A stretch of 64,000 bases of DNA from Micractinium sp. NFX-FRZ (lineage: Eukaryota > Chlorophyta > Trebouxiophyceae > Chlorellales > Chlorellaceae). The stretch is taken from contig JAPTJF010000258.1 of NCBI GenBank assembly GCA_029339195.1, positions 23,704-87,703 of the forward strand, given 5' to 3'. The notes beneath the pieces are model-generated. The model was not told the origin of the DNA. It searched no databases and saw only the letters and a program-made list of their open reading frames with translations. The position numbers and the translations under genes are program-made. This document shows, piece after piece, positions 35,101 to 44,616 of this stretch. Position 1 is the first letter of the stretch. Each line of letters starts with the position of its first letter.

Positions 35101-36316
35101 GCTGATCAGAGCTGCATTTGAAGGGGGTTGCCCCAGAAACTTTTGGATGGGCGGAGGAGTCGTGCGTGATGCGCCGCTGAGGTGAAGTGAAGAGAGGCTT
35201 CATGGCTGCCGCACTGGATGGCGCAGCATGCGTGCCTGTTGTACAGCCCCAGCGACACCCAACTCAAACGTCGAACTGCTGTCCACGCACCCCGCCTGCG
35301 CCCCCCCTTGCCGCACCCTCGGCACGGCAAGCTTTCCATAATGCCATTCCCTGCTCCCCACCCGTCCCACATGCTGTGCCCCCCGCAGGACCTGCAATCC
35401 CAGTACAACGCCACGGCGCGTGCCGTGCTGGAGGCGTTCAAGGAGCGGGTGCCCTCGCTGGACATTGAGGGGCTGCTGGAGGAGGTGCAGGTGGGCGGGT
35501 GCTCAGCCACGGGAGTCGAGAGAGTGTTTGTGTGCGGTTCGCTTGAAGGCTGGGTTCGCTCGAAGGCTGGGGTCGCTTGGCTGGGTTCGCTTGAAGGTTG
35601 CTTATGTCCTGCTGAGGGCCTGCTGGGGCAGGTGGTGCTGAGTCGTGATGCTTCTGGCGCACAATAGTCAAGGTTGCGACACAGAGCGGTTGGCTTACCA
35701 GGCTGGCTCACAAGTGCAGCCAGGGCCCACAAACTCATGTGTCCTCTCAACACATGCTGTGCACGCAGGTGTGCCACATCAGCACGTGGGACCGCCTGCA
35801 CGTGGCCTCCCACGAGCATGTCACCAGCTCGAGAGACCCCGCTCTCAGGCTGCGCCTGCGGGCCGTCCTCATGTCGGACGCGGAGATCGCCCCCCGCCTG
35901 TGCCACCTGAACAAGCTGTTTGGGGTGAGTTTAAGGTTTAAGGGGTTGGGGTGGCTACAAACCCAAGCTGTTTGGGGTGAGCAGTTACATGCCGCGCATT
36001 GGCGGCTGCTCCGCGCCTGCTGCGTGCGGCTGTTGCTGCTCGCGTGCCGCCCTCTGCCTGCTGCTCCTTGCCTGCTGCTCTTGGACCCAAGCAAGAGGGG
36101 ATGCCATCCGTGCCCCCATGCCTCCCCGCCTCCCGGCCTCTTCTCACTGCTACCCCCTTGGCATGCCCCACATTGCACCCTGCTCCTCTGCAGTACCCCG
36201 ATGAGGCCGACTGCCTGCCGGGGGGTGCGGGCGCGGGGGGCGAAGCGCAGCCGCGGTGGGTGACGCTGACGGCAGACGGCGGCGCGGGCGCTGCTGTGGC
36301 GGACGCCGGCGTGTGA
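31722..36316 (+). CDS. Type II membrane sulfotransferase-like protein
   Basis: Ten exons: 31722-32296, 32970-33115, 33277-33452, 33745-33798, 34091-34150, 34423-34552, 34974-35062, 35389-35490, 35769-35924, 36194-36316, giving 536 residues. After a short basic N-terminus (RRGPGRGRGGRR) comes a single signal-anchor segment (FLVLVSAVLVLSWLW, about 26-40). A low-complexity stem with a poly-Gln tract follows. The catalytic part begins with VVMLTSHKTGTAQAGC, resembling the 5'-phosphosulfate-binding loop of PAPS-dependent sulfotransferases. VVRSPVNVVLSAYQYH (residues 300-315) resembles the 3'-phosphate loop, with Arg302 and Ser310 in the expected places. Golgi carbohydrate sulfation is therefore inferred, with the acceptor unknown. 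Either of two adjacent ATGs could start the protein. Exons 2, 3 and 9 have decoy edge copies in neighbouring introns. Confidence 0.72.
32668..32895 (+). repeat. Decoy copies of sulfotransferase exon 2 start
   Basis: The start of exon 2 (CTGCATCACCGAGATGACGG) has imperfect relatives at about 32668-32700 and 32851-32895. The second keeps a complete CTGCAG acceptor. Confidence 0.7.
33149..33200 (+). repeat. Decoy copy of sulfotransferase exon 3 start
   Basis: TACTGCAGGCCGCCTGTGCT here matches the real exon 3 acceptor region at 33270 (TACTGCAGGCCGCCTGTACT). Similarity extends about 50 bases. Confidence 0.85.
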
Positions 36317-37311
36317 TGCTGGGAGAAGCTGTTTGTCAGTGCATGCGCTGGTGGCGGCGCGCACAAGCAGAAGCTATCAAGTGCACCCCTGCATGGTGCC
36401 TCTGGCTATGAGCCAGTCTATCCTTGTCCCCGCCCCTGCGCCCAATGTGCATAAACTCTTTCTTCCAGCCCGCGTCTGGGCTTCCCCTCTCCCTGATCTC
36501 CTGGCAGCGCCCTCCTGGCTTGCTGCATCTTGTTCAGCTATCTCTCCACGTGCGTACCAAGGTGCTCGTCCCCCTGCTGCCAACGTCGTGTGTCACCTTG
36601 CCCTGCTGTGCCTGCCCGCCTCGGCACGACGCTCCTCAGTAATGGCTGCGTGCCTCCCTCTCTCGTGTGCTGCTGTGCTTTCTTTTCTGTCGTTATGCCT
36701 GCCCCTGCGGGCCTTCTTTCCTATGGTGTTCTCTTCGTTGAAGCTTGTGTGACTCTTCAGAAGCGAGAGGCGAAGGGGGGGAGGGGGGGAGAGGTATGGA
36801 CAGTAGCGGTCAGGGGCCGGAGGCAAATGAGCAGGCAGGTGCCGGCAGGCTAGGGAGTGGGTCGAAGCGGATGAGGGGTTGGCGGAGGAGAACGGGGTGT
36901 GCAGAAGGGGAGGTGGGGGTATGCTGCAGGCATGGAGCAGGGTGTTGCTGACAGGCAGATGTCGGGGTGCAGAGAGTGTTGCCGGCAGGCGGCAGTTTGT
37001 GGTTCACACTGTTGCCAAACGACGGGGTTGCGTGGAGAGGGCGGGGGTACTAATCAGGCTACCAGAGGGAGGTACTGATGCCTAGGGGGAGGGGCACAAG
37101 CAGCGGCCAGCAGGTGCAAGCTTTATCAGCCAGCGCTGCCTCCACACATCATCCGCTGTGCTGCGCGTGCTGGGCCGTGCATGCACGATGTGTCATGCTG
37201 CACATGCTGCGCCCCACAGCTTGGCTGTGGCGGCGCCGGCTCAACCGCCGCTCCTCCCTCGCCACGCTGTGCATGCTGTGTGCTGTGCCGCGCTTGTCCT
37301 TGTGCTGCACC
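36317..37311. other. Convergent 3' spacer, sulfotransferase and unknown-family gene
   Basis: 995 bases between two convergent stop codons. It should hold both 3' UTRs. I see no supported ORF and no TGTAA on either strand; a purine-rich stretch lies at 36760-36950. Confidence 0.5.
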
Positions 37312-39163
37312 CTACAGCTTGGCCTGCGGCGGCCGCGGCGGCGCCGGCTCCAGCCGCTGCTCCTCCCTCGCCGCCTGCCGCCGTTCCTCCTCGCTTCCCC
37401 CCCCGCCTGCGCTGCCCCCTATTGAGCTGCTGGCGCTGCCTGGCCGGATGCCCAGAAGCTCCGCCTGCCTGCGCTTGATGCGTTTGAACTCAGAGGTGAT
37501 GTAGTCCAGCAGCTGCGGGGGGTGGTGATGCAGGGGCGGATAAGGGGAATAGTAGGGGGCATCGCTAGGGGGTTGAGAGGTGGAGAGGTGGCGCAAACAC
37601 GAGGGTTGACGGGAAATAAGCGAACGGAGGTCGACCGCGGGCGTGACGGCCACCAACCCACTCCACCCACCCCTTGCACATGGTTGGGTTGCAAGCCCCT
37701 CCCCACCCCCCGCCCGCCTCGCCACTTCCAGCGGTTAGCGCCAGGCTCCCTCCCAGCCCCGCCACCCCCTGCCCCCCCTTTGCACCTGGTTTGGGTACGA
37801 GATGGCCGACCATTCCCGCACGCTGCCCTCCTCCCAGCGCCTCAGGATGACCTTGTTGGCGGACACGTGGGCCACCAGCTGCAGCGTATGGGTGAGTGAT
37901 CAGTCAGTCAGCTTTGGTTGACAAATTTGCGTTGTTGTCGAAGGATGTGGTAGGTGGGCGCTACAAGTCAAATTGTGAACGGGTTGACTGGCTGTTCATG
38001 GCTGCGGTGGTGAAAAGGATTTGAGCAGGGGCGGGACGGGGCGAGGGGTTTCGAATGGGCGAGAGGGTGTGGCGGAGACGGGCCTTGCTGGAGGGCATGC
38101 GAGTCGCCAGCTGCGTGCAAGGCTGTGGGTGGGGCAGGTTGGGGTGTATGAGGGTGCCTCGTTCGTGTGTGTTTGGAAGGGGAGAGGGTAGTAGGGCAGG
38201 AGAGCGGCGCGCCTGCTGCTTGCCAGGCCAGCACATGCTGCAGGGGGGTGTGGCGAGTGGGCAGGGGCCAACACGCAACGTGGCTCTGATCACTAGGTAC
38301 GAATAGAAACATTCGCACCTGCAGCAGCAGCAGGACTACACAACGTGTGCACCTGCTTATGCCACCAACACCTCCCAGGTCAGACTCCCACCGCCCACCC
38401 ACCCACACCATGACAGCGCACCTGCAGCAGGAGCGGGTCGATGTAGGGCGTGCGCAGCAAGTCCACGTGGTGAATGATGACGTCAGCGGCCTTCTCGTTC
38501 AGCGGCTGCAGCACAACCTTCATCCAGCGCCTGGCGAGCCAAAAGGGAGGGTGGGGGTGGATGGTCAGCATGGCGGCGCCCTTGCTGTTCAGCGGCTGCA
38601 GCACCACCTGCACCCAGCGCCTGCAGACAAAGGGAGGCAACCGAGCCAACCTGGGCAGCAGCAGTCACAAGCACAGAGCAGCACCCCCCACAAGGGTGCA
38701 CCCACCCACCTGTACGCATCGCCCACCGGCCCCTCCGGCTGGGCCTGCAGCTCCTGAACAAAACCCTGGACGGTGCCGTCTGGGCTGTGCTGCCGCACCA
38801 TGGCGGCGTACGCGGACCGAGAGGCGTGCACGCAGGCCAGCAGCGGGCCGTAGAGCAGGCGCACTTGGTCGTTGATCCTCTCTATCTGAGCTTTGCGCTC
38901 ATCCGTCTTCTTACTGTTGTAAAAGGTGAACAGCCAGCCTGCAGGGGCGGGATGCGGGGGAGAGTGCGGCGCACAGGCAGGTGTTTGCGGTGCTGCCGGC
39001 GAAGCGGCGGCGGGAGGGCGGGCGGGCGGGCGGCGACAGCAACCTGGCGGCGCGACAGCCATCCCGACACGTGGCGGACGGTTCGCCTAGTTCTTGCGAG
39101 TGATTTTGCGAGCCAACCGGGCTCACCGAGGAAGGCCGGCAAGATGACCGACCGGCTCGCCAT
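37312..39163 (-). CDS. Conserved protein of unknown function
   Basis: Five exons with agreeing phases: 39163-39127, 38938-38710, 38530-38422, 37878-37786, 37512-37312, giving 222 residues. The N-terminus has a hydrophobic stretch (SVILPAFLGWLFTFY) that could anchor it in a membrane. The body is helical and highly charged: ERINDQVRLLYGPLLACVHA, WMKVVLQPLNEKAADVIIHH, VDLLRTPYIDPLLLQ, LVAHVSANKVILRRWEEG and LLDYITSEFKRIKRRQAELL. The C-terminus is Gly/Ser- then Glu/Arg-rich. I believe similar unnamed proteins occur in algae, fungi and bacteria, but I cannot name the family or a function. Intron 2 contains a copy of the exon 3 start that stays open into exon 3. Confidence 0.75.
38575..38628 (-). 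repeat. Open decoy copy of exon 3 start
   Basis: The copy encodes RWVQVVLQPLNSKG against RWMKVVLQPLNEKA in the real exon, and it carries its own CTGCAG acceptor. The frame from this acceptor runs without a stop into exon 3, so it could be used as an alternative longer exon. Confidence 0.8.
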
Positions 39164-40827
39164 GGAGCTCAAGCCTCACAGCCCTCCATGGTGTGATAAA
39201 GGGCGAACGCAGGGGGTTGATCGTTGCTGAAGGCCGGCGGCGCGGGAGACGCAAGCGCTCTCAAGCCCGCCGCCTGTGCCGCCTGCGCTGGGCTGCCATG
39301 ACTGCCTCCTTCATGCTGTGAGGCAGTCTGCGCCCTTTGTGCCCTTTTCACTGGGTCTTTCTTCAGACCTGCCATGCTCACATGGTATTCGCCACTTCGT
39401 CTTTTCATCGCCGGCCACCAACTCGGGCAGGCCCGCTAGTTTGCCGCTGCCTTGCCTCGCCACTCGGCGAGCCCGCGGCTGGCTGCGCCCGGCTGCCACG
39501 ACTGCACCCACGCTGCCACTTCCTTTGTGCTGTCCATGGTTTCCGGGGTGGTGGGGTGTGGATCTTGTTTTACACAAGGCCGCGCAAAGCAGGGCTTGCA
39601 GGCTGGCGGCAGGGCACGCAGTCGCACGCTTGCGGACCATCAGGCGGGTCAAGAGGGTGAGTGGCGCCAAGCGATGCGGGCTTGGTGCGCTAGAAAATGA
39701 ACCGAGAAATGGGGAGTGTGTGAGAAAGCGAGTACGCACGATTGGGGAGGCTCTAAAGAAGCAGTACAGCAGGGCCGGCGGGCGGCGGAGTGGCAATGAG
39801 CAGGTACGTATCAGGGAAGAGGGGGGAGTATGGCAACCTCACGGGTGCACCGCCGGCCTGGCCAGGATGGCAGTGCAGCGCACAGGCTTGGGTGGTAAGG
39901 CGGATGCAATGGATGGGTTAGTGGGTGGCCGTGCAGGGAGCGAGAGTTGGGCATAAAACGAGGGAGAGGCATTGCTTTCCTCAGGGCGGGGGGCGGCATG
40001 CGGCCCATAAAGTACAAACAGGCAAGAGGAAGAAGTGCACTGGTGAAGGCAGCCGGCTGCCGGCCAGGTGCAAGCTAAGGGAGAGCTTTTCATGGCCTTT
40101 CACAAAGCTTTGAAAAGAGAGGGTGAAAAGGGTGCAGGGCTGCAGGTGTGCCCCACCTCTGCTTCACGGCAGGGCGCTGCGGCAGCAACACTGTGGGCGG
40201 CACCACAAGGGGCACACGGCACTTCCAGAAGGTGCTGGGCTTGCGGAGCGTGCCAAGGGCTGGCCGTTTGGTGCGGCAACCAGGCCTCAGTTTCGGTCCA
40301 GAGATGCTGGCAGGGCTGGGTGCTGGCAGGAGTGGCGGTGGCAGGGTGGGGCTGGCGGGGGGTGCACTGGACACCCTGGGTGGGGAGGGGCCTGGCGGGG
40401 CGGGGGGGCACGGCAGTCTTGGGGGCTGGCGTAAGTTGGTCGAGCAATCGCTGGTTGGGGCGGAGCCTGAACCAGGTCGAAGAGGAGGCTGGGCGGGAGA
40501 GCTTGGTAGATACACGAGGCCGGAGCGGCAAAAACGGCAGCAAAGGAGAGACATAAAAGGGTGATGGGCAGCAGATGGGTGGGGCTTGGCAGCGGCACGG
40601 GGCGGGGCCCTGTATGGGTGCTGGAAGCCTGTTGCTGGTTGGCGGAGGCGGAGAGGGGTGTGGGACTGTCGGGAGGTGGGCCCATGCCCACAGTTCAGCC
40701 ATTGGCAGCTACAGTGGAAAAGAGGGCGAGGTGGAGGAACAAGAGAGGGGCAAGGGGGGAGGGAGAGGGGGGTGGGTGGGGGGACGGCAGGGCAATGAGT
40801 GCGCCCTGCTCGGGTCACCTGCTTGGG
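39164..40827. other. Spacer between two minus-strand genes
   Basis: 1,664 bases. Open frames here lack ATG starts or splice support. The right half (40130-40800) is G-rich on the plus strand and may be the 3' UTR of the gene at 40828-42558. The part near 39200 should contain the promoter of the unknown-family gene. Confidence 0.5.
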
Positions 40828-42558
40828 CTAACTTATTCCAAGGTGCAGCCTGTTTGTAGGAACAGGGTCGGAGCTGTAGGTTGGCGGCGGGCACGGGGAT
40901 CGACATCCCTCCACGTGTGCGCTGCAGCCGGGCACGCGCATGGGCACCACGTGAGCCCGGGAGGCGCGCAGGCAGCCCTGCAGCGACCCGCCGGCTGCCA
41001 GCAGCAGCGCTGCGCCAGCTGAGCAGCAGAGCCAGCTGGCCCCGTGAGCCTGCATTGGCAGGGATGCAGCAGGCAGCAGGTTATGGGGTGGCCGCGCCGC
41101 ATGCAGCGGCGCAAGGGCGGTGGGCACACGGGGTGAGCTGGGCAGCCACAGCACCTGTGCGGCAGCAGCAGCAGCAGCAGCAGCAGCAATAGCAGCAGCA
41201 GCAGCAGCAGCAATAGCAGCAGCACAGGTGGTAGCAGCAGCAGTGCCGGCAGCAGCTGTGTGTGCTGCAGCCAGCCGCGGCTTACCAGCAGCACTGCAGC
41301 CGTCACGAGTGTGACTAGCACCACGGCAGCCCAGCCCGTCTGGATTTCCTTCCACAGTGCCGAGGCGTCGGGCCGGCCGGCGTGACAGGCCCCGACCGCG
41401 TGCGCCGCCTGCATGCCAGTCAGGGCAGAGCGGCCCGGCGCACTCAGCGTAGGAACCTCGGGTGCTGATGGCGGCGGGACGGCGGGACCAGCAGCAACTT
41501 CCTTCATGCTTGTGCGCTCTCATATGCGGCGCAGATTACAGGGCACGTTTGCAAGCTGAGGCAGCAAGGGCCCGCCTGATAGCCACGCCACTACCGTTGG
41601 GCGCTTCACTCGCACCCCCGGTACCGGTGACCACCCCGCTGTGCCCGCCCACATTCCCCCCGCACCTTGCGCCACGCGTGCGCCTCGCCGGCTTGCTCGA
41701 GCGCCGCCGCTGTCAGGCCGGTGGAGTAGTGCATCACTGGGTCGGCTGCTTGCTGGCGCATGGCGAATGCCAGGTCGGGCGCGGCACGCGCCAGCGCCCC
41801 GGCGGCCAGGCGCTGCATGGGGCTCTGGGCGGCCGGCGGGCTGCAGGGCGCAGCCGAGGGGCGGGGGGGCGGGTCGTGTGCGGGGGAGGGGCAATGCAGG
41901 TGCCTCGCAGCCGGCAGCTGACACTGCAGTTTGAGCCGCCTCGCAGGCAGCCGCCAGCAAGCATGCAAAGAGAAGTGCTGCCGCTTCGGCCGGTTCCTTC
42001 ATAGCAAGAGGGAGCGGGTGCGAGGGCGCCGGCGCTTCCGTTCCCGTCCCCTCCGCTGCCGCCGCGCCCACCTGGCAGCGCGCTCCTGAGGCCCCCAGGC
42101 GGCGTCGCACGCCTTGTTCAGGGTGCAGTGATACAGCGCCGCCAGCAGGGTGCTGTCCGCTGGGTGATAGCCCTCGGATGCAGCCGCAGCCGCATGCGCG
42201 GCAAGAGGTGCTGCACCCGGCGCGGCGGCACCCGGCGCGGCGGCGCTCGCCGGCGGCGGACAAGTGGGCGGCGAGCACTGCGCCGCCAGCAGGCGGCCCC
42301 AGGCGTGCTCCGGCAAGGCACACAGCCTGCGGTTGATGTGAAAGGCAAACGTCACTTGTTTCCTGCACTGTGTTGTGTTGCACAAGTGGGACCACCTTGT
42401 GCCACGACTTCGGTGGGCCTCCTGACCACCCAAACGGTGTCCCCAACGCACCTGTGGGTCCCGCAGAGTGGCACGGAGGTCAGTAGCTTGAGCGGGAGCG
42501 CTTTAGTGGCGAGCAGCAGCGCAAGCACTGTGTCATTGCCTGCCTTTGAGGCCACCAT
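40828..42558 (-). CDS. Putative membrane protein of unknown function
   Basis: Tentative five-exon model: 42558-42452, 42326-42072, 41840-41666, 41516-41286, 41154-40828 (about 364 residues). The first three exons join cleanly (RLCALPEHAWGRLLAAQCSP; YHPADSTLLAALYHCTLNKA; AAQSPMQRLAAGALARAAPD). Exon 4 uses a weak acceptor and encodes WKEIQTGWAAVVLVTLVTAA, a likely membrane segment, ending at a good GTAAGC donor. The last exon is hydrophobic but compositionally odd and is the least certain part. The N-terminus is hydrophobic (VLALLLATKALPLKLLTSV) and might be a signal peptide. No family recognised. Confidence 0.45.
41162..41225. repeat. CAG trinucleotide repeat in an intron
   Basis: Interrupted (CAG)n with two AAT-containing interruptions, within the last intron of the minus-strand gene, where it reads CTG. 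Confidence 0.9.
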
Positions 42559-43144
42559 GTCCCCCTGATTGCGTGCCTACAGGCTTCAACAGGTTGGTGG
42601 CGCCTTATAAAGCGAGCTGGACAAGTGTGGGTGGGGCAGGGCGCCCCGGCGATCGGAGAATGGCCACCCAAGCCTTGAACAAGCTATCGGAGGTCCCAGA
42701 ACAGATGCGTTCACTCAAACCAGCATGTCTGAGCAGGCAAAGGTCAAAGAACGGACGAATGACGTCCCGCACTACCACGCTGCATCACGAGCGCTGGGTC
42801 TGGCACATCGGAGGGTCATCAGACAGCGAGTAAAAGCAGCCTAGCGCGGTAAGTCAGACGCACGGGACGAGACGGTGGTCACCAGCTGACACGCCGCCAA
42901 AATTGGCAAGTGGCGGCGGCGCCTGCTTGGGCGTAGCGTCTGCGGATGGTGCCAGCCTTTTCATGATGAGGCTTCTTTCCAGCCAGTCAGAACCATGGAA
43001 TGCTATGGTTGAGTGTGGGGAGAACTCTTGTTTGCCACAGCACGGCAGCTGCAGGGCAAGGCGCGGCCGCCGCGGTGGTGTGTGGCGGCGGTAGTGGCGG
43101 CGGTATGTGGCGGCGGCGCAAGCCCTGTCGACTGATCACTCATT
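42559..43144. other. Spacer between two minus-strand genes
   Basis: 586 bases without a supported gene. GGCGGT-rich sequence is present at 43060-43115. A small plus-strand ORF at 42903-43094 has no supporting features. Confidence 0.5.
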
Positions 43145-44105
43145 CTAATATGCAGGGTCACGAAACAAGACTTTGAAACGCAGGCAGGCCTCAGGTACGA
43201 TCTGCAATGGCCGGAAGGTGCAAGCGGCAGCGGGCACTGGTGCCTGCCCGCTGCCGGCAGCGCCCTGCACAGCGCCTGGACACGGCAGCGCCCCCTCGGC
43301 AGCACAGCAGAGGCAGGTTGCAAAGCGCCCGTAGCGTGCCGTGCCGCCGCAATCGCTTCGCATGATACATCGCATCGCTTTAATCGGATGCAGGCCCTGC
43401 TCGTAGTAGTAGGAGCACTCACACGCCGCCGCTGCCGCCTCTGCCTCCAGCCCTTCAGTGCGGCTCAGACCTGCTGTCAAGTAAGATAGAGGTCAGAGGG
43501 CACTTGTGCGCCGGGGCGCGCGGCTTCCACGTGCTACAGCGCCGCTCACCGCCACTGGCGGCTGTATAGCCCTTGCCGCCGCGGAATCCGGCGCAACCAC
43601 TTGGTAGTCCTCTGGAGCGGCAGCTTTGGTATGGGCAGTGAAAACCCCGGATGCTGCGCTGATAACAATGCATCAGTAGCAGCGGCAGCGCGGGCAGCAG
43701 AGTCTGAGGTCGCACAACAGTCACAACCAGGGGCCCAGCTGGCAACAGCGGCAACGGCAGCGGGGGCAGATGCCACACAGCAGCTGGTGGCTGTGTGGCG
43801 GCGCTGCTGACAAGCCGAGGAGCTGTGACTCCGCGGCCACAAGGGACCACGCATGATGGCATGCGGGACCACCCCGTCAGGCCAGGCGGGGCGTTGTATG
43901 ACTGGTGAAGTCTGGGGCGGGGTGGGTTGCATGCTTGCAAGCGGGCACGTGTGCATGCACACACCGAGCATTGGGGATGGGGTGTTGGGTGTGCATTTAC
44001 TGTAGTACTCATGCGTCCGGAGCAGCCGCAGCAGGCACAGGCCCCGCACCGCCGGAGCAGCAGAAGCAACAGTAGCAGTGGCAACAGCCCGGGGAAGCGT
44101 TGCAT
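43145..44105 (-). CDS. Putative secreted Cys-rich protein
   Basis: Two-exon model: 44105-43550 and 43473-43145 (about 294 residues), with matching phase at a GTGAGC donor and a TTGACAG acceptor. The N-terminus [20 protein letters not shown] is a strong signal-peptide candidate, followed by Cys-rich CGACACCGCSGR. The second exon encodes CECSYYYEQGLHPIKAMRCI and CGGTARYGRFATCLCC, suggesting disulfide-bonded extracellular sequence. No family recognised. The long first exon could hide an additional intron, since its middle part is compositionally poor. Confidence 0.42.
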
Positions 44106-44616
44106 GAGCGCTTGTGCCCCGTGGCGCCTACTCCTTCAATCCATCCCCCGCAGCCAATTTCTTTGCCTGCCTTTACATCAACGGCAGCCGAGCGCTTGTA
44201 AATAACGACAACTGGGGCGGCAGTGGTGGCGGACGCCAGGCGGGGTGGAGTGGGGGCCGGGCCAACCAGCGGGCACGGCTAATCGCGGTTGAAAACTCAA
44301 AACATGAAAAGCAGTTGAAAACTAGCGGGGGGTGGCGTCTCACACAGGGGAAACGCCATCGTACTGGGCAGGGCATGTGCGGCGCGCTGATTGAAATAAA
44401 CGCGTAATATGGCAGGTCACTCTCGATGGTCAAAAAACAACAGCACGCTCAGGCACCGGCTGGATCAAAGCGGGGGGATGTCGCATGTTGGGAAAATGTG
44501 TGTGTTGCTGCTTTGAGGCGCAGCACAGGCTTGGAAGTGCGGCACTACTTGCTCGGCGCGCTCGCAGCGCGCGCAGCGTTGCAAACAAGCTTGGCTGTTG
44601 GCTCAGGGGTCCTCGC
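44106..44616. other. Spacer downstream of the DUF1990 gene
   Basis: 511 bases. It holds the presumed 3' UTR of the DUF1990 gene, with a minus-strand TGTAA (plus TTACA at 44173), and the promoter of the Cys-rich gene. No supported ORF. Confidence 0.5.
44173..44177 (-). terminator. Possible poly(A) signal TGTAA, DUF1990 gene
   Basis: Minus-strand TGTAA about 440 bases after the stop codon at 44617. Confidence 0.35.

Noticed and set aside
39311..39796. 161-residue minus-strand ORF
   Set aside because: No ATG start; basic, low-complexity composition expected from GC-rich noncoding sequence.
40833..41507. Poly-Leu or poly-Ala tract as a protein feature
   Set aside because: The homopolymer comes from the CTG/CAG repeat at 41162-41225, which is better placed in an intron between GTAAGC at 41285 and CACAG at 41155.
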